64,000 bases of DNA from Mycobacterium asiaticum (GTDB lineage: Bacteria; Actinomycetota; Actinomycetes; Mycobacteriales; Mycobacteriaceae). Shown piece by piece: positions 34,760-44,221 of the stretch. Within the stretch, counting starts at the first letter, position 1. Every line of letters begins with the position of its first letter. Where the stretch lies: NCBI RefSeq assembly GCF_001668675.1, contig NZ_LZKQ01000159.1, forward strand, positions 1 through 64,000, given 5' to 3'. Made by a program: the position numbers and the translations under genes. The notes under the pieces were generated by a model, which saw only the letters and a list, made by a program, of their open reading frames with translations, did not search any database and was not told the DNA's origin.

Positions 34760-35866
34760 TCAGCCCGACCACGGAATTGGATTTCGGCTACCCCAGCGCT
34801 GCGCCACCGCTATGGCACGACCCTCCCAGGAGCGTACCCGATCTGGATCGATAATGGGAGTCAGCCCGCGACCGCGAACATAATCGTCAAAAGCCTCTGC
34901 AGTAGACCACTTTGGTTGAAAACCAAGTTCGGAAACCATTCTGGTGGTGTCCATCACGCGGCCATAACTCAAGTATGCAAATTGGTCTCGATTGATCTCA
35001 TTGTAACGATTAGCCCGTCTCAGCGAATCCAGTGCCCATACCCCAAAACTGGGCACCGGCAACGGAATTCGGCCGGCGCGACGAATTGCCTGAGATAGCA
35101 TGATGATTCCGTTTGCGCCGACGTTAAATGTTCCGGCCTTTCCGGCCATCGCGGCGCGCTCCAGCGCACCCAGCGCGTCTTGTTCGTGCAGCAGTTGCAG
35201 GCGGGCGTCACGGCCCAACATCGTTGGCACCAATGGCCCCGCCAGATACCGGGACAGCGAGGTATCCATCGCTGGGCCGATCATGTTCGCCAGCCGTAAG
35301 ATCGTCACCGCGATATCGGGCCGGCGCCGGCCCAGACCGCGCACATAACCCTCGATGTCGAGGCTGTCTTTGGCAAACCCCTCCCGGAACGGCCGACGGC
35401 TGCTGCTGTCCTCGGTGAACATCACCGGATCGTGCGCACTCGACCCGTAGACCTCCGAGGTCGACTTCAGCACCACGCGGCGCACCGAGGGCGCCTTCTG
35501 ACAGGCGGCGAACAACTGCATCGCACCCATCACGTTGAGTTCCTTGAGCGCCGCGGTACCGCCGGATCGCGGTGCGTAGGACGCCGCCGCAGCGTGCACC
35601 ACGGTGTCGACCTCGCCGTTGCGAATCACCTTGGCGATAAAGGGATTCCGGATGTCAGCGCGGACGAACTCGGCCCGTCCCATGCGCCGCAGCATGTCCT
35701 TGCTGGGCGCGATGGCGTCCACCGCGATGACGCGGTTGATCAGTGAGTTCTGTACCAGGCGGGCGACCAGGTAGCCGCCGAGGAACCGACAGGCACCGGT
35801 AACCAGCACTACCTTCGGGTAGTGCACGGTGTCGCCGCCGCTGGCCCCCCCGTTCGACGAATCCAC
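34760..35866 (-). CDS. galE2: Extended SDR / UDP-sugar epimerase-like protein GalE2
   Basis: A 368-residue extended short-chain dehydrogenase named GalE2 in M. tuberculosis (Rv0501). The NAD-binding motif is VVLVTGACRFLGGYL, followed by VVHAAAAS and STSEVYGSS. The usual YxxxK catalytic pair is not evident: at the expected place the sequence reads EGFAKDSLDIEG, keeping Lys but not Tyr. Sugar epimerase activity is therefore doubtful. The last 80 codons use noticeably more A/T than neighbouring genes. Start is GTG 35866. Confidence 0.8.
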   Translation of the reverse strand: MDSSNGGASGGDTVHYPKVVLVTGACRFLGGYLVARLVQNSLINRVIAVDAIAPSKDMLRRMGRAEFVRADIRNPFIAKVIRNGEVDTVVHAAAASYAPRSGGTAALKELNVMGAMQLFAACQKAPSVRRVVLKSTSEVYGSSAHDPVMFTEDSSSRRPFREGFAKDSLDIEGYVRGLGRRRPDIAVTILRLANMIGPAMDTSLSRYLAGPLVPTMLGRDARLQLLHEQDALGALERAAMAGKAGTFNVGANGIIMLSQAIRRAGRIPLPVPSFGVWALDSLRRANRYNEINRDQFAYLSYGRVMDTTRMVSELGFQPKWSTAEAFDDYVRGRGLTPIIDPDRVRSWEGRAIAVAQRWGSRNPIPWSG

Positions 35867-35933
35867 TTTTACAGCCTAGCTACGAGCAGAAACAGCGGCG
35901 TTACGGACGAGTGACGGAGGGCGCCGGCAGAAC

Positions 35934-36035
35934 TTACTTGCCAAGTTTTCTGCGCTGCACCCGGGTGCGACGTAGCAGCTTGCGGTGCTTCTTCTTAGAC
36001 ATACGCTTGCGCCGCTTCTTGATTACTGAACCCAT
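35934..36035 (-). CDS. Small ribosomal subunit protein bS22
   Basis: A 33-residue, strongly basic peptide ([20 protein letters not shown] to RRKLGK), almost half Lys or Arg. It matches the mycobacterial small-subunit protein bS22, found near the decoding centre, and corresponds to Rv0500B. It is easily missed because of its size. The ATG is at 36035. It is followed by galE2 after 67 bases on the same strand and preceded by a 60-bp palindromic element. Confidence 0.92.
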
Positions 36036-36120
36036 GAACTCCGCATTCTTCACCCGTGTCCGGCTTATGACTTAACCCGGACACTTTACCCAACTGCGGG
36101 CCGGCAACACCAAACGACCG

Positions 36121-36180
36121 CCGAGCAGACGCAAAAGCACCCGATAACCACCCTTTTCAGGAGCCTTTGCGTCTGCTCGC
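36121..36180. repeat. 60-bp palindromic element, copy 3
   Basis: The ends are CCGAGCAGACGC (36121-36132; one change from copies 1 and 2) and GCGTCTGCTCGC (36169-36180). The total length is again 60 bp with a 36-base centre, here only partly complementary (AAAAGC and GCCTTT). It lies between the BldC-like gene and the bS22 gene. Confidence 0.8.
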
Positions 36181-36215
36181 GCAGGAACGCAACGAGTCGC
36201 GCTGCGGGGTCGGGG

Positions 36216-36476
36216 CTAGCCCGCGTCGAAGTACGAGGTCTCCAGCATGTCGTGGACCGCCTTGGCGTGCACGCGGAAGGACCGCCCCACCCGGACCGCG
36301 GGCAGCTCGCCGTTGTGCACCAGCCGGTACACGGTCATCTTGGACACCCGCATCAGCGCCGCGACTTCGGCGACGGTGAGGAACTGCGTCCGGCCCTGCC
36401 CGGCCTCGGCCGAACCGCCGGCGGGCGCCGCCTTACCTGCAGAATCCCGTGCTGATGGCCCGTTCGTAGACGTCAT
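36216..36476 (-). CDS. BldC/excisionase-like DNA-binding protein (Rv0500A-like)
   Basis: An 86-residue protein with a low-complexity N terminus (1-30) and a MerR/BldC-type winged helix-turn-helix: FLTVAEVAALMRVSKMTVYRLVHNGELPAVRVGRSFRV. Single-domain proteins like this bind DNA cooperatively and act as developmental or envelope regulators in actinobacteria. The ATG is at 36476. It lies 140 bases from proC, upstream on the same strand, and ahead of bS22 and galE2. Targets are unknown. Confidence 0.87.
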   Translation of the reverse strand: MTSTNGPSARDSAGKAAPAGGSAEAGQGRTQFLTVAEVAALMRVSKMTVYRLVHNGELPAVRVGRSFRVHAKAVHDMLETSYFDAG

Positions 36477-36616
36477 CGCTACCCAATCGTGTCAGGCCCG
36501 CGCAATGCCAGCGGCTTCCCCTCCGCTGGCACCCACACGTGCATACAAAGAGGAGAATAGCGGGACTAGTGGGGTTACTGGTACTGGTGAGAGACAATCA
36601 GTTCAAAATTCTTGAA

Positions 36617-37495
36617 TTATTCCGATGTAATTCTTAGCTGCTCAGAGCGCTTTTTGGCGGCCTGGACGGCCGCGTCGACGGCGATCCGGAATCCGCCCCG
36701 TTCCAGTTCCCGCAGCGCAGCCACGGTAGTGCCGCCCGGCGAGCACACCGAGGCCCGCAACTGGGCGGGCGAGGTGTCCACCTGCAGCCCGCTCGGGCCG
36801 CCGTCAGCCGCTCGCTGGTCGGAGTCCATCCGCTCGAGCAGCATCGCCGCCGCACCGGCCATCGTCTGGGCGGCCAGGTCGGTGGCCACTTGACGGGTCA
36901 ACCCCACCGCGACTCCGGCGTCCACCAGCGCTTCCACCAGCAGGAAGAAATACGCCGGGCCGGAGCCCGAGACCGCGGTCACCGCGTCCAGTTGCTTCTC
37001 CTCTACGGTGAGAACGCCGCCGACCGCGTCGAACAGCGCTGACACCTCCGCCAGTTGTTCGTCCGTGACGAACCGGCCCCTGGCCAGCGCCGTCACTCCC
37101 GCACCGACGAGTGCCGCCGCGTTTGGCATCGCCCGGACGACCGGCGTCCCGGCCGGCAGTTTGGATTCGAACGAGGAGATGGTGACGCCGGCCGCGACGG
37201 TGACGAACACCTGCTCGCCGCTGTCGTGCTCGGCCGAGGTGGCGACCCCGGCGAGCTCGTCGATGACCGCCTCCACGTCGGCCGGTTTGACGGCGACCAC
37301 GACGAACGTGGCGGTCTCGGCAGCATCCTTCGCCGAGTTCACCACCAGCACCCCGTAGTTACTGGACAGATATTTCGTCCGGTCCGGCATCCGTTCGGCG
37401 ACCACCAAGTCCTTGACCTGCCGCCCCGCCCGCAGTAGCCCGGACAACAGTGCCTCGCCGATGCTGCCGCCGCCGATGATCGCGATTCTTGCCAT
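36617..37495 (-). CDS. proC: Pyrroline-5-carboxylate reductase
   Basis: Catalyses the last step of proline synthesis. Length is 292 residues. The NADP motif is RIAIIGGGSIGEALLSGLL, VVVAVKPADVEAV is the typical second motif, and the C-terminal signature is ASVCSPGGTTVAALRELERGG. SAVSGSGPAYFFLLVEALVDA forms the dimer and substrate region. The ATG at 37495 is clear. It follows the thioesterase gene by 30 bases. Confidence 0.96.
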   Translation of the reverse strand: MARIAIIGGGSIGEALLSGLLRAGRQVKDLVVAERMPDRTKYLSSNYGVLVVNSAKDAAETATFVVVAVKPADVEAVIDELAGVATSAEHDSGEQVFVTVAAGVTISSFESKLPAGTPVVRAMPNAAALVGAGVTALARGRFVTDEQLAEVSALFDAVGGVLTVEEKQLDAVTAVSGSGPAYFFLLVEALVDAGVAVGLTRQVATDLAAQTMAGAAAMLLERMDSDQRAADGGPSGLQVDTSPAQLRASVCSPGGTTVAALRELERGGFRIAVDAAVQAAKKRSEQLRITSE

Positions 37496-37525
37496 GCCCG
37501 AAGCATGGCAGACCCGGCGGGTGAG

Positions 37526-38359
37526 TTACCCGGCAGGCACCATGGCCAGTTGGCGAGCCTGCACGACCAACCGCCCGAGTTCGTCGACCACGATGTGATC
37601 CTCGTCGAACCAGTCGTGCCCGATCTCGACACAGGTGGCGATGATCCGCAGCCAGCCGTCCACGGGCAGTGACCGCAGCAGCGCGGTCAGCTGGACCGTC
37701 GGCGCCCAGCCGGTGCGGTCCACCGCGAAGGTCACCGGCGCCGACAGATCCCCGCACATCAATGCGAACAGCGCGTCGGGAGCCAGGTCGCGTGGGCGCG
37801 CCCACATCTGGATCACCGGGGGCCGCCCATCCGCCGGAGATTCCATCGTCGACAGCACGGGGCGGATGTCGCAACCGGCGCCCAGATGCACCAGGCCCGA
37901 CAACGGGTGGCCAGGCCCGATCGGGGCCAGGTCGTCGGGCGGCCGCGGGGCCATCAGATCCACCACGGGGTTGGCCGACAACAGCGGCGCCGTCTCACCG
38001 GGCAGGTGGTGTTCCGGCTCGCCCAGCGTCACGACGGCGTGCACGGCGGTGCGCTCCCCCTGCATCAGCTCCACGTCGACCACGCTGATCCGGCGGCCGC
38101 GTTTGCGCAGCGTGGTCACCAGTCGCATCGCTCCCGGGTCGGGAGCGGACAGGAAGTTCGCCGACACTGCGACCGGTTGCAGCGCGTCACCGCCGTGCGC
38201 GGTGCGGGCGGCGTTGGCGCACAGCGCCACCATCACCCCGCCGTGCACCTTGGGACCGATGGTCCAGTGCTCGTTCAACTCGCCGTCGAAGACGTGGCAC
38301 GCGTCGTCGGCGTCAATCGGCCGCAGCGCCATCGCGCTGCTGAACAGGGATTCGGTCAT
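37526..38359 (-). CDS. Acyl-CoA thioesterase-like double hot-dog protein (Rv0499-like)
   Basis: A 277-residue protein with two hot-dog repeats, as in TesB-like acyl-CoA thioesterases. The first repeat shows HWTIGPKVHGGVMVALCANA and the second MESPADGRPPVIQMWARPRD and ALMCGDLSAPVTFAVDRTG. The ATG at 38359 overlaps the stop of the TIM-barrel gene by one base (TGATG), so they are co-translated. The substrate is unknown. Confidence 0.8.
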   Translation of the reverse strand: MTESLFSSAMALRPIDADDACHVFDGELNEHWTIGPKVHGGVMVALCANAARTAHGGDALQPVAVSANFLSAPDPGAMRLVTTLRKRGRRISVVDVELMQGERTAVHAVVTLGEPEHHLPGETAPLLSANPVVDLMAPRPPDDLAPIGPGHPLSGLVHLGAGCDIRPVLSTMESPADGRPPVIQMWARPRDLAPDALFALMCGDLSAPVTFAVDRTGWAPTVQLTALLRSLPVDGWLRIIATCVEIGHDWFDEDHIVVDELGRLVVQARQLAMVPAG

Positions 38360-39201
38360 CAGCGCAGCAGATGGGTCCGGGCGAACTGGAGGGACTCGGT
38401 CAGCATCGCCTCACGTTCGGCGGCCGAGCGCGCCGACGAGGTGGACACTTCCAGCACGACGTGTCCGGTGAAGTCGCCCGCGGCCAGCATCTGGCAGACC
38501 TCGGCGGTCGGTTGGGTGCCGCGACCGGGCACCAAATGTTCATCAGCCGGCGAACCACTGCCGTCGCACAAGTGCAGGTGGACCAGCCCCGAACCCATCC
38601 GCCGGGCCATCTCCAGGGAGTCGGTGCCGGCGGTGGAGGTGTGCGAGAGATCCAGGGTGTAGTGGGCGTGATCGCCGTCGAGCGGGTCGTAGGACGGGGC
38701 AAAAGCCGAGATCGCCGGCCCGGGACCACCACCGCGCCGGCGCATCCGCTCCCGAGTCTGGTCCGAGCCGAAGAATCGGTCGGCCCGGAACGGGAACATG
38801 TTCTCCACGGCCACCATGACGCTGCTCGACGCTTCCAGCGCCATCACTTGGTCGCGGAATCCCTCGGCGTAACGCCGCTGCCACCGGAACGGCGGGTGCA
38901 CGACGACGGTCTGGGCGCCCAGCTGCTCGGCGGCCCGCACGCTGCGGTCCAGCTTGACGATCGGGTTGGCGCCCCACACGCGCTGCGAGATCAGCAGGCA
39001 GGGAGCGTGCACCGACAGCACCGGCACCCGGTAGCGCCGCGACAGCTTGCCGACGGCGGCGATGTCCTGGCTCACCGACTCGCCCCACACCATCAGCTCG
39101 ACCCCGTCGTAGCCCAGGCGGGCCGCATACTCGAACGCGGCCTCGGCCCGCAAGGGATACACCGAGGCCGTCGACAAGCCGACTTTGATTGCTGGGCGCA
39201 C
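38359..39201 (-). CDS. Xylose isomerase-like TIM-barrel protein (Rv0498-like)
   Basis: A 280-residue AP-endonuclease-2/sugar-phosphate isomerase superfamily barrel. It starts IKVGLSTASVYPLRAEAAFEYAARLGYDGVELMVW, then VLSVHAPCLL, VVHPPFRW, VAVENMFPF, LDLSHTSTAG and VHLHLCDGSG, giving a full set of His, Glu and Asp candidates for a metal site. The pathway is unknown. It is the first gene of a thioesterase/proC run. Confidence 0.83.
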   Translation of the reverse strand: MRPAIKVGLSTASVYPLRAEAAFEYAARLGYDGVELMVWGESVSQDIAAVGKLSRRYRVPVLSVHAPCLLISQRVWGANPIVKLDRSVRAAEQLGAQTVVVHPPFRWQRRYAEGFRDQVMALEASSSVMVAVENMFPFRADRFFGSDQTRERMRRRGGGPGPAISAFAPSYDPLDGDHAHYTLDLSHTSTAGTDSLEMARRMGSGLVHLHLCDGSGSPADEHLVPGRGTQPTAEVCQMLAAGDFTGHVVLEVSTSSARSAAEREAMLTESLQFARTHLLR

Positions 39202-39217
39202 TGTCTGTCTGTTGCGC

Positions 39218-40258
39218 CTAACCCGTTTGCAGCAGGGCCATGGGCCCGAGGGTGATCAGCGCACCCACCGCGACCGCGATCAAAGTGCTGGCGATGTCCT
39301 CTGTCTTGCGGACCACGCGCACCCCCACCACCAATCCCAGGATGACCAGCACCGACAGCACCAACGCCACGATGGAGTTCCAGCGCCAGAGCTGGTCGAA
39401 GGCGATGAACAACCCGGCACCGAAAGCCACCGCGAGGATCGACTGCAGCACCGTCAGTAAGCCGGCGCCGATCGCCGCCATCCGGTCGGACGAGCGCCGT
39501 GGCCGGACTGCGCGGTCGGAATCCTCGGGTTCGCCCTCGTCGAACAGGTCGGGCACGCTGCGCCGCCGCGCCACCTCGTCGGCCAGGGACTGCCCGCCGA
39601 AGAGGGTGTGCTCCTCGTCGTCGTCGGATCCCTGTAGATAGGAACGCACATACGCGGAGTCCTCGACCGCCGTTTCGGCTTCGCGGACCTCGCTGTCCAT
39701 GACATCCACGGACGCGTCGGTGTAATGGCCCACCGGGTCGGGACTCATGCCCTCGGCGCCGGACCGCTGGCCCTGCTCGTCAGCGACGTCCAAGTCGACG
39801 TCGAGGTGGCGCAGCGGTCGTGGGTACTCGCTACGTTCGGGTCCGGTCTTGCGCTGCGCAATCGGTTCGGACTTGGGCCAGCGGGGCTCCGGTTCGGACC
39901 AGTACACCGATTTCGTCTCGGGTTCGACGTCCGCTTCGGGCTCGGCGAGGGCGGCCTCGACCGGCTCGGCCTCAACCGGCTTGGCCTCAACCGGCTTGGC
40001 CTCGACCGCGTCCGGTTCGGCGACCTGGATGCCGCTGGTGGCGGGCGCCGGGCGGGACGGCTCTTGGTGGCGCTCCTCGTGGCGCTCGTCGCGGATAACG
40101 GGAATCTCGCCGGTCAGCTCGGCGACGCTGATCGAGTCGTCACCACGGCGACGACGGCGCCGGCGGGTGACCGCTGGGGCGCCGATGGTGCCGTTCCTGG
40201 CCAGCAGCTCGGCCACCGAGATTTGCTTGGTCTCCTCGGATTCAGGTCCGGTCATCAT
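39218..40258 (-). CDS. Membrane protein with acidic repeat-rich N terminus (Rv0497-like)
   Basis: A 346-residue protein. Residues 1-250 are soluble and very acidic, with a short degenerate repeat (about 90-120: [17 protein letters not shown]). The C-terminal 80 residues hold three membrane helices ([55 protein letters not shown]). A conserved N-terminal [10 protein letters not shown] motif recurs as SVAELTGE. It overlaps the Ppx-like gene by four bases (ATGA). This suggests a link with polyphosphate or stringent signalling, but function is unknown. Confidence 0.78.
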   Translation of the reverse strand: MMTGPESEETKQISVAELLARNGTIGAPAVTRRRRRRRGDDSISVAELTGEIPVIRDERHEERHQEPSRPAPATSGIQVAEPDAVEAKPVEAKPVEAEPVEAALAEPEADVEPETKSVYWSEPEPRWPKSEPIAQRKTGPERSEYPRPLRHLDVDLDVADEQGQRSGAEGMSPDPVGHYTDASVDVMDSEVREAETAVEDSAYVRSYLQGSDDDEEHTLFGGQSLADEVARRRSVPDLFDEGEPEDSDRAVRPRRSSDRMAAIGAGLLTVLQSILAVAFGAGLFIAFDQLWRWNSIVALVLSVLVILGLVVGVRVVRKTEDIASTLIAVAVGALITLGPMALLQTG

Positions 40259-41271
40259 TTGCTGCCTCTCGATCGGGTGGGCGCGGTCCGATCAACTAAC
40301 ACGCCTCCAGCATCGCGCACCGGAGTCTGCATGAGCGCGGTTCCGTCGGCTTCGCTGTCGAGTTTGCGCAGGATGAGACCTTCCCGTAGCGCCCACGGGC
40401 AGATCTCCACCGCTTCAATCGACAGCGCTCGCATACTCGCCTCCGCTACCAGAGCTCCCGCCACGATCTGCGGCGCACGCTCGGCGCTCACTCCTTCCAG
40501 TTCGGCCCGGTCAGCGGTCGTCATCCTAGAGATGAAAGATATGAGTTGTCTGAGGCCGTTTGCTGTGAGCGTCCGCTTCACCCGCGGCCCGGCGGCCGAC
40601 GGGGCGGCGCCGGTGAGCCGCGCCAGCGACCGGAACGTCTTCGACGTGGCGACCGCGAGGTCGGGTTCACCGGCCTCCAGGACCGTTGCGGCGGCGTCGG
40701 CGAGCTCAGCGTCCAGCCAGTCGCGCAGCATCGCCACCCGGCGCCGGCCGGGCGGGTCGTCGGGTAGCCATTCCCGGGTCAGCCGCCCGGCGCCCAACGG
40801 TAGCGACATCGCGACCTCGGGCTCCTCATCCACTCCGCTGGACACCTCCAGCGACCCGCCGCCGATGTCGAGGTTGACGATGCGTCCCGCGCTCCATCCG
40901 AACCAGCGCCGCACGGCCAGGAAGGTCAGGCGGGACTCGTCGACGCCGCGCAGCACCTGCAACTCGAGACCGGTCTCCTTGCGCACCCGGGCCAGCACGT
41001 CGTCGGAGTTCTCGGCGTCGCGGACCGCGGACGTGGCGAACGCCATCAGCTCGGCGCAGCCCGAGCTGACCGCGATCTTGGCGAATTCGTCGATGGTGGA
41101 GATCAGCTTGTCGGCGCCGCGCTTGGTGATTTTGCCGGAGCTGTCGGTCGCCTCGGCCAGGCGCAGGGTGGCCTTGGTGGAGCTCATCGGGGTCGGATGC
41201 CCGCCCCGATGCGCGTCAACCACCAATAAATGGACGGTATTGCTACCCACGTCCAGCACGCCCAATCGCAC
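40255..41271 (-). CDS. ppx1: Exopolyphosphatase/GppA-family phosphatase
   Basis: A 338-residue Ppx/GppA enzyme equivalent to Rv0496. The ASKHA phosphate-1 motif is [15 protein letters not shown] and the second is [25 protein letters not shown] is the connecting motif. It lacks the C-terminal HD-like domain of the long E. coli enzyme, as is normal for the short actinobacterial type, which degrades short-chain polyphosphate. The GTG start is at 41271. Co-location with senX3-regX3, the phosphate-responsive system, a few kilobases away fits a role in phosphate balance. Confidence 0.92.
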   Translation of the reverse strand: MRLGVLDVGSNTVHLLVVDAHRGGHPTPMSSTKATLRLAEATDSSGKITKRGADKLISTIDEFAKIAVSSGCAELMAFATSAVRDAENSDDVLARVRKETGLELQVLRGVDESRLTFLAVRRWFGWSAGRIVNLDIGGGSLEVSSGVDEEPEVAMSLPLGAGRLTREWLPDDPPGRRRVAMLRDWLDAELADAAATVLEAGEPDLAVATSKTFRSLARLTGAAPSAAGPRVKRTLTANGLRQLISFISRMTTADRAELEGVSAERAPQIVAGALVAEASMRALSIEAVEICPWALREGLILRKLDSEADGTALMQTPVRDAGGVLVDRTAPTRSRGSK

Positions 41272-41377
41272 GAACTAAAAGTAGCGTGCGTGGCGATCGT
41301 GACCTGCCGGGCGGTGCGCGACTCGCGCTCGGCGGCGAACACGGTAGCCACCGCGATACTGGACTAACGTTGCAAGC

Positions 41378-42157
41378 GTGGAGAACTCGCGGCCCGGGCA
41401 GGAGGTCGAACTGGACTTCGCCCGCGAATGGGTGGAGTTCTACGACCCCGACAACCCTGAGCACTTGATCGCGGCCGACATGACCTGGCTGCTGTCGCGC
41501 TGGACCTGCGTGTTCGGCACGCCCGCCTGCCAGGGCACGGTGGCAGGCCGTCCGGACGACGGGTGCTGCTCACACGGCGCGTTCCTGTCCGACGACGACG
41601 ACCGCGCCCGACTGGACGACGCGGTGCAGAAGCTGACCAGCAAGGACTGGCAGTTCCGGGACAAGGGCCTGGGCCGCAAGGGGTATCTCGAGCTCGACGA
41701 ATACGACGGCGAGCCGCAATATCGCACCCGCAAGCACAAGAATGCGTGCATCTTCCTGAATCGGCCGGGCTTCCCCGGCGGCGTCGGGTGCGCGCTCCAC
41801 AGCAAAGCCCTGAAGCTGGGCGTGCCGCCGCTGACCATGAAGCCCGACGTCTGCTGGCAGCTGCCGATCCGCCGCAGCCAGGACTGGGTGACGCGGCCCG
41901 ACGGCACCGAGATCCTCAAGACCACCCTCACCGAATACGACCGCCGTGGTTGGGGTTCCGGGGGTGCCGACCTGCACTGGTACTGCACCGGGGATCCGGC
42001 GGCGCACGTCGGCGCGCAGCCGGTGTGGCAGAGCCTGGCCGACGAGCTCACCGAACTCCTCGGCGAGAAGGCCTACGCGGAGTTGGCCGCAATGTGCAAG
42101 CGCCGCAGCCAATTAGGGCTTATCGCAGTCCACCCGGCGACGCGCGCTGCCGAGTAA
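41378..42157 (+). CDS. Conserved cysteine-rich mycobacterial protein (Rv0495c-like)
   Basis: A 259-residue cytoplasmic protein without signal or membrane helices. Cysteines cluster in [22 protein letters not shown], with more in [35 protein letters not shown] and MCKRRS; the pattern of eight or more Cys with nearby His suggests a metal or Fe-S site, which is inference. Start is GTG 41378. It is divergent from the Ppx-like gene and ends five bases before the convergent FadR-like gene. Confidence 0.82.
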   Translation: MENSRPGQEVELDFAREWVEFYDPDNPEHLIAADMTWLLSRWTCVFGTPACQGTVAGRPDDGCCSHGAFLSDDDDRARLDDAVQKLTSKDWQFRDKGLGRKGYLELDEYDGEPQYRTRKHKNACIFLNRPGFPGGVGCALHSKALKLGVPPLTMKPDVCWQLPIRRSQDWVTRPDGTEILKTTLTEYDRRGWGSGGADLHWYCTGDPAAHVGAQPVWQSLADELTELLGEKAYAELAAMCKRRSQLGLIAVHPATRAAE

Positions 42158-42161
42158 CGCC

Positions 42162-42887
42162 TCAGCTGGCGCCATTGCCCTTGGTATACGCAAGGACCAT
42201 GCGCAGCGCGCTCGCGTTTGCGTAGGCCTCCACCGCGGTGGCAGCGGCCGCGGCATCGTGTGCGCGCACCGCGTCGGCGATTGCCTGCAGGTCCGCCAGC
42301 ACCGCGCCGGCGTCGTCATATGCTCCGGTGAGTTCGTGTTCACGGCCGCCGAAGGCGTGTTCCACCCAGCGATACAGCAAACCCAGCGCCCGGTTGCGGG
42401 TGCTGTGGATCAGGACATGAAAGAAAGCCAGATCGGCCGTCTGGCGCGCGGCGGCGGTGGCGGTGTCCCGCACCGCGTTCAGCGCGGTAGTCAACGCCTC
42501 GCCGTCCTCCGCGGTGCCGCGCTCGGCCGCCAGCCGGCCGATCAGCGGGCCCAGTGCCCCCCGAATCTCGAGTAACTCGACCAGGAAATCCGGGCCCAGC
42601 CTGCGCACCAGAGCCTCGACCACCGCCGGATGAGTGAGGCCTTCGGGGTCGCACACCACGCTGCCGCTGCCGTGCCGAACTTCGATCAGCCCCATCTGTT
42701 GCAGGCGGGCCAGGCCTTGGCGCAACGAGGTGCGGTTGACCCCGAGTTGATCTGCGAGTTCGCGCTCCGGCGGCAGCGTCGAGCCCGGCGGGAAGACGCC
42801 ATCGAGGATCGCGTCGGCAATCGACGCGGCGATCTGTTCGTCGACGCGCTGGCGGTCGGGCGGAGGTATCGGAGTTGACTGGTTCAT
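42162..42887 (-). CDS. GntR/FadR-family transcriptional regulator (Rv0494-like)
   Basis: A 241-residue regulator. The N-terminal winged helix is [42 protein letters not shown] and [13 protein letters not shown]; the C-terminal FCD-type helical domain would bind a fatty acyl ligand or carboxylate. Rv0494 has been described as an autoregulatory FadR-like factor. The ATG at 42887 gives the same length within one residue; a longer reading adds unrelated sequence overlapping the divergent gene. A palindrome at the start codon may be its own operator. Confidence 0.9.
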   Translation of the reverse strand: MNQSTPIPPPDRQRVDEQIAASIADAILDGVFPPGSTLPPERELADQLGVNRTSLRQGLARLQQMGLIEVRHGSGSVVCDPEGLTHPAVVEALVRRLGPDFLVELLEIRGALGPLIGRLAAERGTAEDGEALTTALNAVRDTATAAARQTADLAFFHVLIHSTRNRALGLLYRWVEHAFGGREHELTGAYDDAGAVLADLQAIADAVRAHDAAAAATAVEAYANASALRMVLAYTKGNGAS

Positions 42888-42900
42888 TGGCTCAACCAAT
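42882..42900. promoter_or_regulatory. Candidate FadR-like operator
   Basis: ATTGGCTCAACCAAT (42886-42900) is a perfect 5-bp inverted repeat with a 5-nt centre, and a nested TGGT/ACCA repeat starts at 42880. It lies exactly between the divergent regulator and Rv0493c-like genes, where an autoregulator would bind. Confidence 0.5.
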
Positions 42901-42914
42901 ATAGTAGGCTCGAG

Positions 42915-43883
42915 ATGACGAAGGGAACAGCCGTGGATGGCGAAATGCACTCAGCGGTGGCTCCGCGCTGGCGGGGGAAGCCCGGACGCCTGGAAGTCTG
43001 GTACTCCACGCTCACCGACCCGGCCACCCGCGCCGCCCTGTGGGTGCACTGCGAGACGGTCGCCCCCGCCGCCGGTGAGCCCTACGCGCTCGGCTGGGCG
43101 ACCTGGTTCCCGCCCGACGGACCGCCGCGCACCGAGCGCTTCGGCCCCGAGCCCGTCCAGCCCTCCTCGGGCCCGGACTGGTTCCGGGCAGCGGGCGCGG
43201 TGGTGGGTCCGGAGAAGCTGAGCGGGCACGCGCGATCCATCGCCTGGGACCTGTCCTGGAAGGACACCGCGGCACCGCTGTGGACATTCCCGCGCCTGGC
43301 GTGGGAACGCGAGTTGCTGCCCGGCGCCCAGGTCGTGCTCGCACCCACCGCTGACTTCACCGGCGCACTGACCATCGACGGCAGCGCCGTTGCCGTCGAC
43401 AACTGGCGCGGCAACGTCGCCCACATCTACGGGCACGGCAACGCCAAGCGCTGGGCCTGGGTGCACGCCGACCTCGGGGACGGCGATGTCTTGGAGGCCG
43501 TTGCCGCGGTATCACACAAGCCCGGGCTCAACCGCCTGGCGCCGCTGGCGTTCATCCGCTTCCGCATTGACGGAAAGGACTGGCCCACAAGCGGATTACC
43601 GTCACTGCGGATGCGAACAACGCTCGGCGTGCAGCACTGGCAGCTGGAGGGCCGCATCGGTCGCCGCGACGTGCTGATCCGGGTCGATCAGCCCCCGGAG
43701 CGGTGCGTGAGCCTGGAATACACCGATCCCGACGGCGGCAAGTGCGTATGCACCAACACCGAGCAGGCCGACGTCTACGTGGAACTCGGTGACCGGCGGT
43801 GGGCGGTGCAGGGGACCGGTCACGCCGAAGTCGGCCTGCGCGGCGCCGACGCTCCCGCTGTCAATGAGAGGACACCACAATGA
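42915..43883 (+). CDS. Conserved beta-rich protein (Rv0493c-like)
   Basis: A 322-residue protein lacking signal or membrane helices. Many Trp and aromatic residues in short beta-type segments, with [26 protein letters not shown] in the middle, resemble tocopherol cyclase/CrtC/AttH-like lipocalin pairs; this is a weak fold guess. The ATG at 42915 is used; ATG 42945 is also possible. It overlaps the next gene by four bases (ATGA), starting a three-gene operon under control of the FadR-like regulator region. Confidence 0.78.
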   Translation: MTKGTAVDGEMHSAVAPRWRGKPGRLEVWYSTLTDPATRAALWVHCETVAPAAGEPYALGWATWFPPDGPPRTERFGPEPVQPSSGPDWFRAAGAVVGPEKLSGHARSIAWDLSWKDTAAPLWTFPRLAWERELLPGAQVVLAPTADFTGALTIDGSAVAVDNWRGNVAHIYGHGNAKRWAWVHADLGDGDVLEAVAAVSHKPGLNRLAPLAFIRFRIDGKDWPTSGLPSLRMRTTLGVQHWQLEGRIGRRDVLIRVDQPPERCVSLEYTDPDGGKCVCTNTEQADVYVELGDRRWAVQGTGHAEVGLRGADAPAVNERTPQ

Positions 43884-44221
43884 GTTTCGCTCTGGATCCA
43901 CCGCTGCTGTTCGCCTCGGGGGTGCTCATTGAGCGCCATGTCCCGGTGCAGCGCCGCGAGGTTGTCGAGGCGGCCGTGATGGGCGTGTTCTTCGCCGGAT
44001 CGTTCGGCCTCTACAACAACGTGCCCGGGCTGGGCTTCCTGTGGCGTCCGTTCCGCGCCCAGAACGGCCGCGACTTCATGTGGAACAGTGGGGTTTTCGG
44101 CGTCGACACCGCGAAGGCGGAGTGGCCCCTGCACGCGGCGGCCGGCGGGATCTTCGCGACCTACCCGTTCTTCCTCAAGCTCGGACGCGGCGTCGGGCGA
44201 CTGCTGTCCGCCCGCTCATGA
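43880..44221 (+). CDS. Small membrane protein (Rv0492A-like)
   Basis: A 113-residue protein with likely membrane segments at about 30-48 (VVEAAVMGVFFAGSFGLY) and 84-100 (LHAAAGGIFATYPFFLKL). Between them lies a conserved-looking aromatic loop (NNVPGLGFLWRPFRAQNGRDFMWNSG). It overlaps both neighbours by four bases. It may anchor or assist the GMC oxidoreductase encoded next; the evidence is only operon structure. Confidence 0.75.
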   Translation: MSFALDPPLLFASGVLIERHVPVQRREVVEAAVMGVFFAGSFGLYNNVPGLGFLWRPFRAQNGRDFMWNSGVFGVDTAKAEWPLHAAAGGIFATYPFFLKLGRGVGRLLSARS

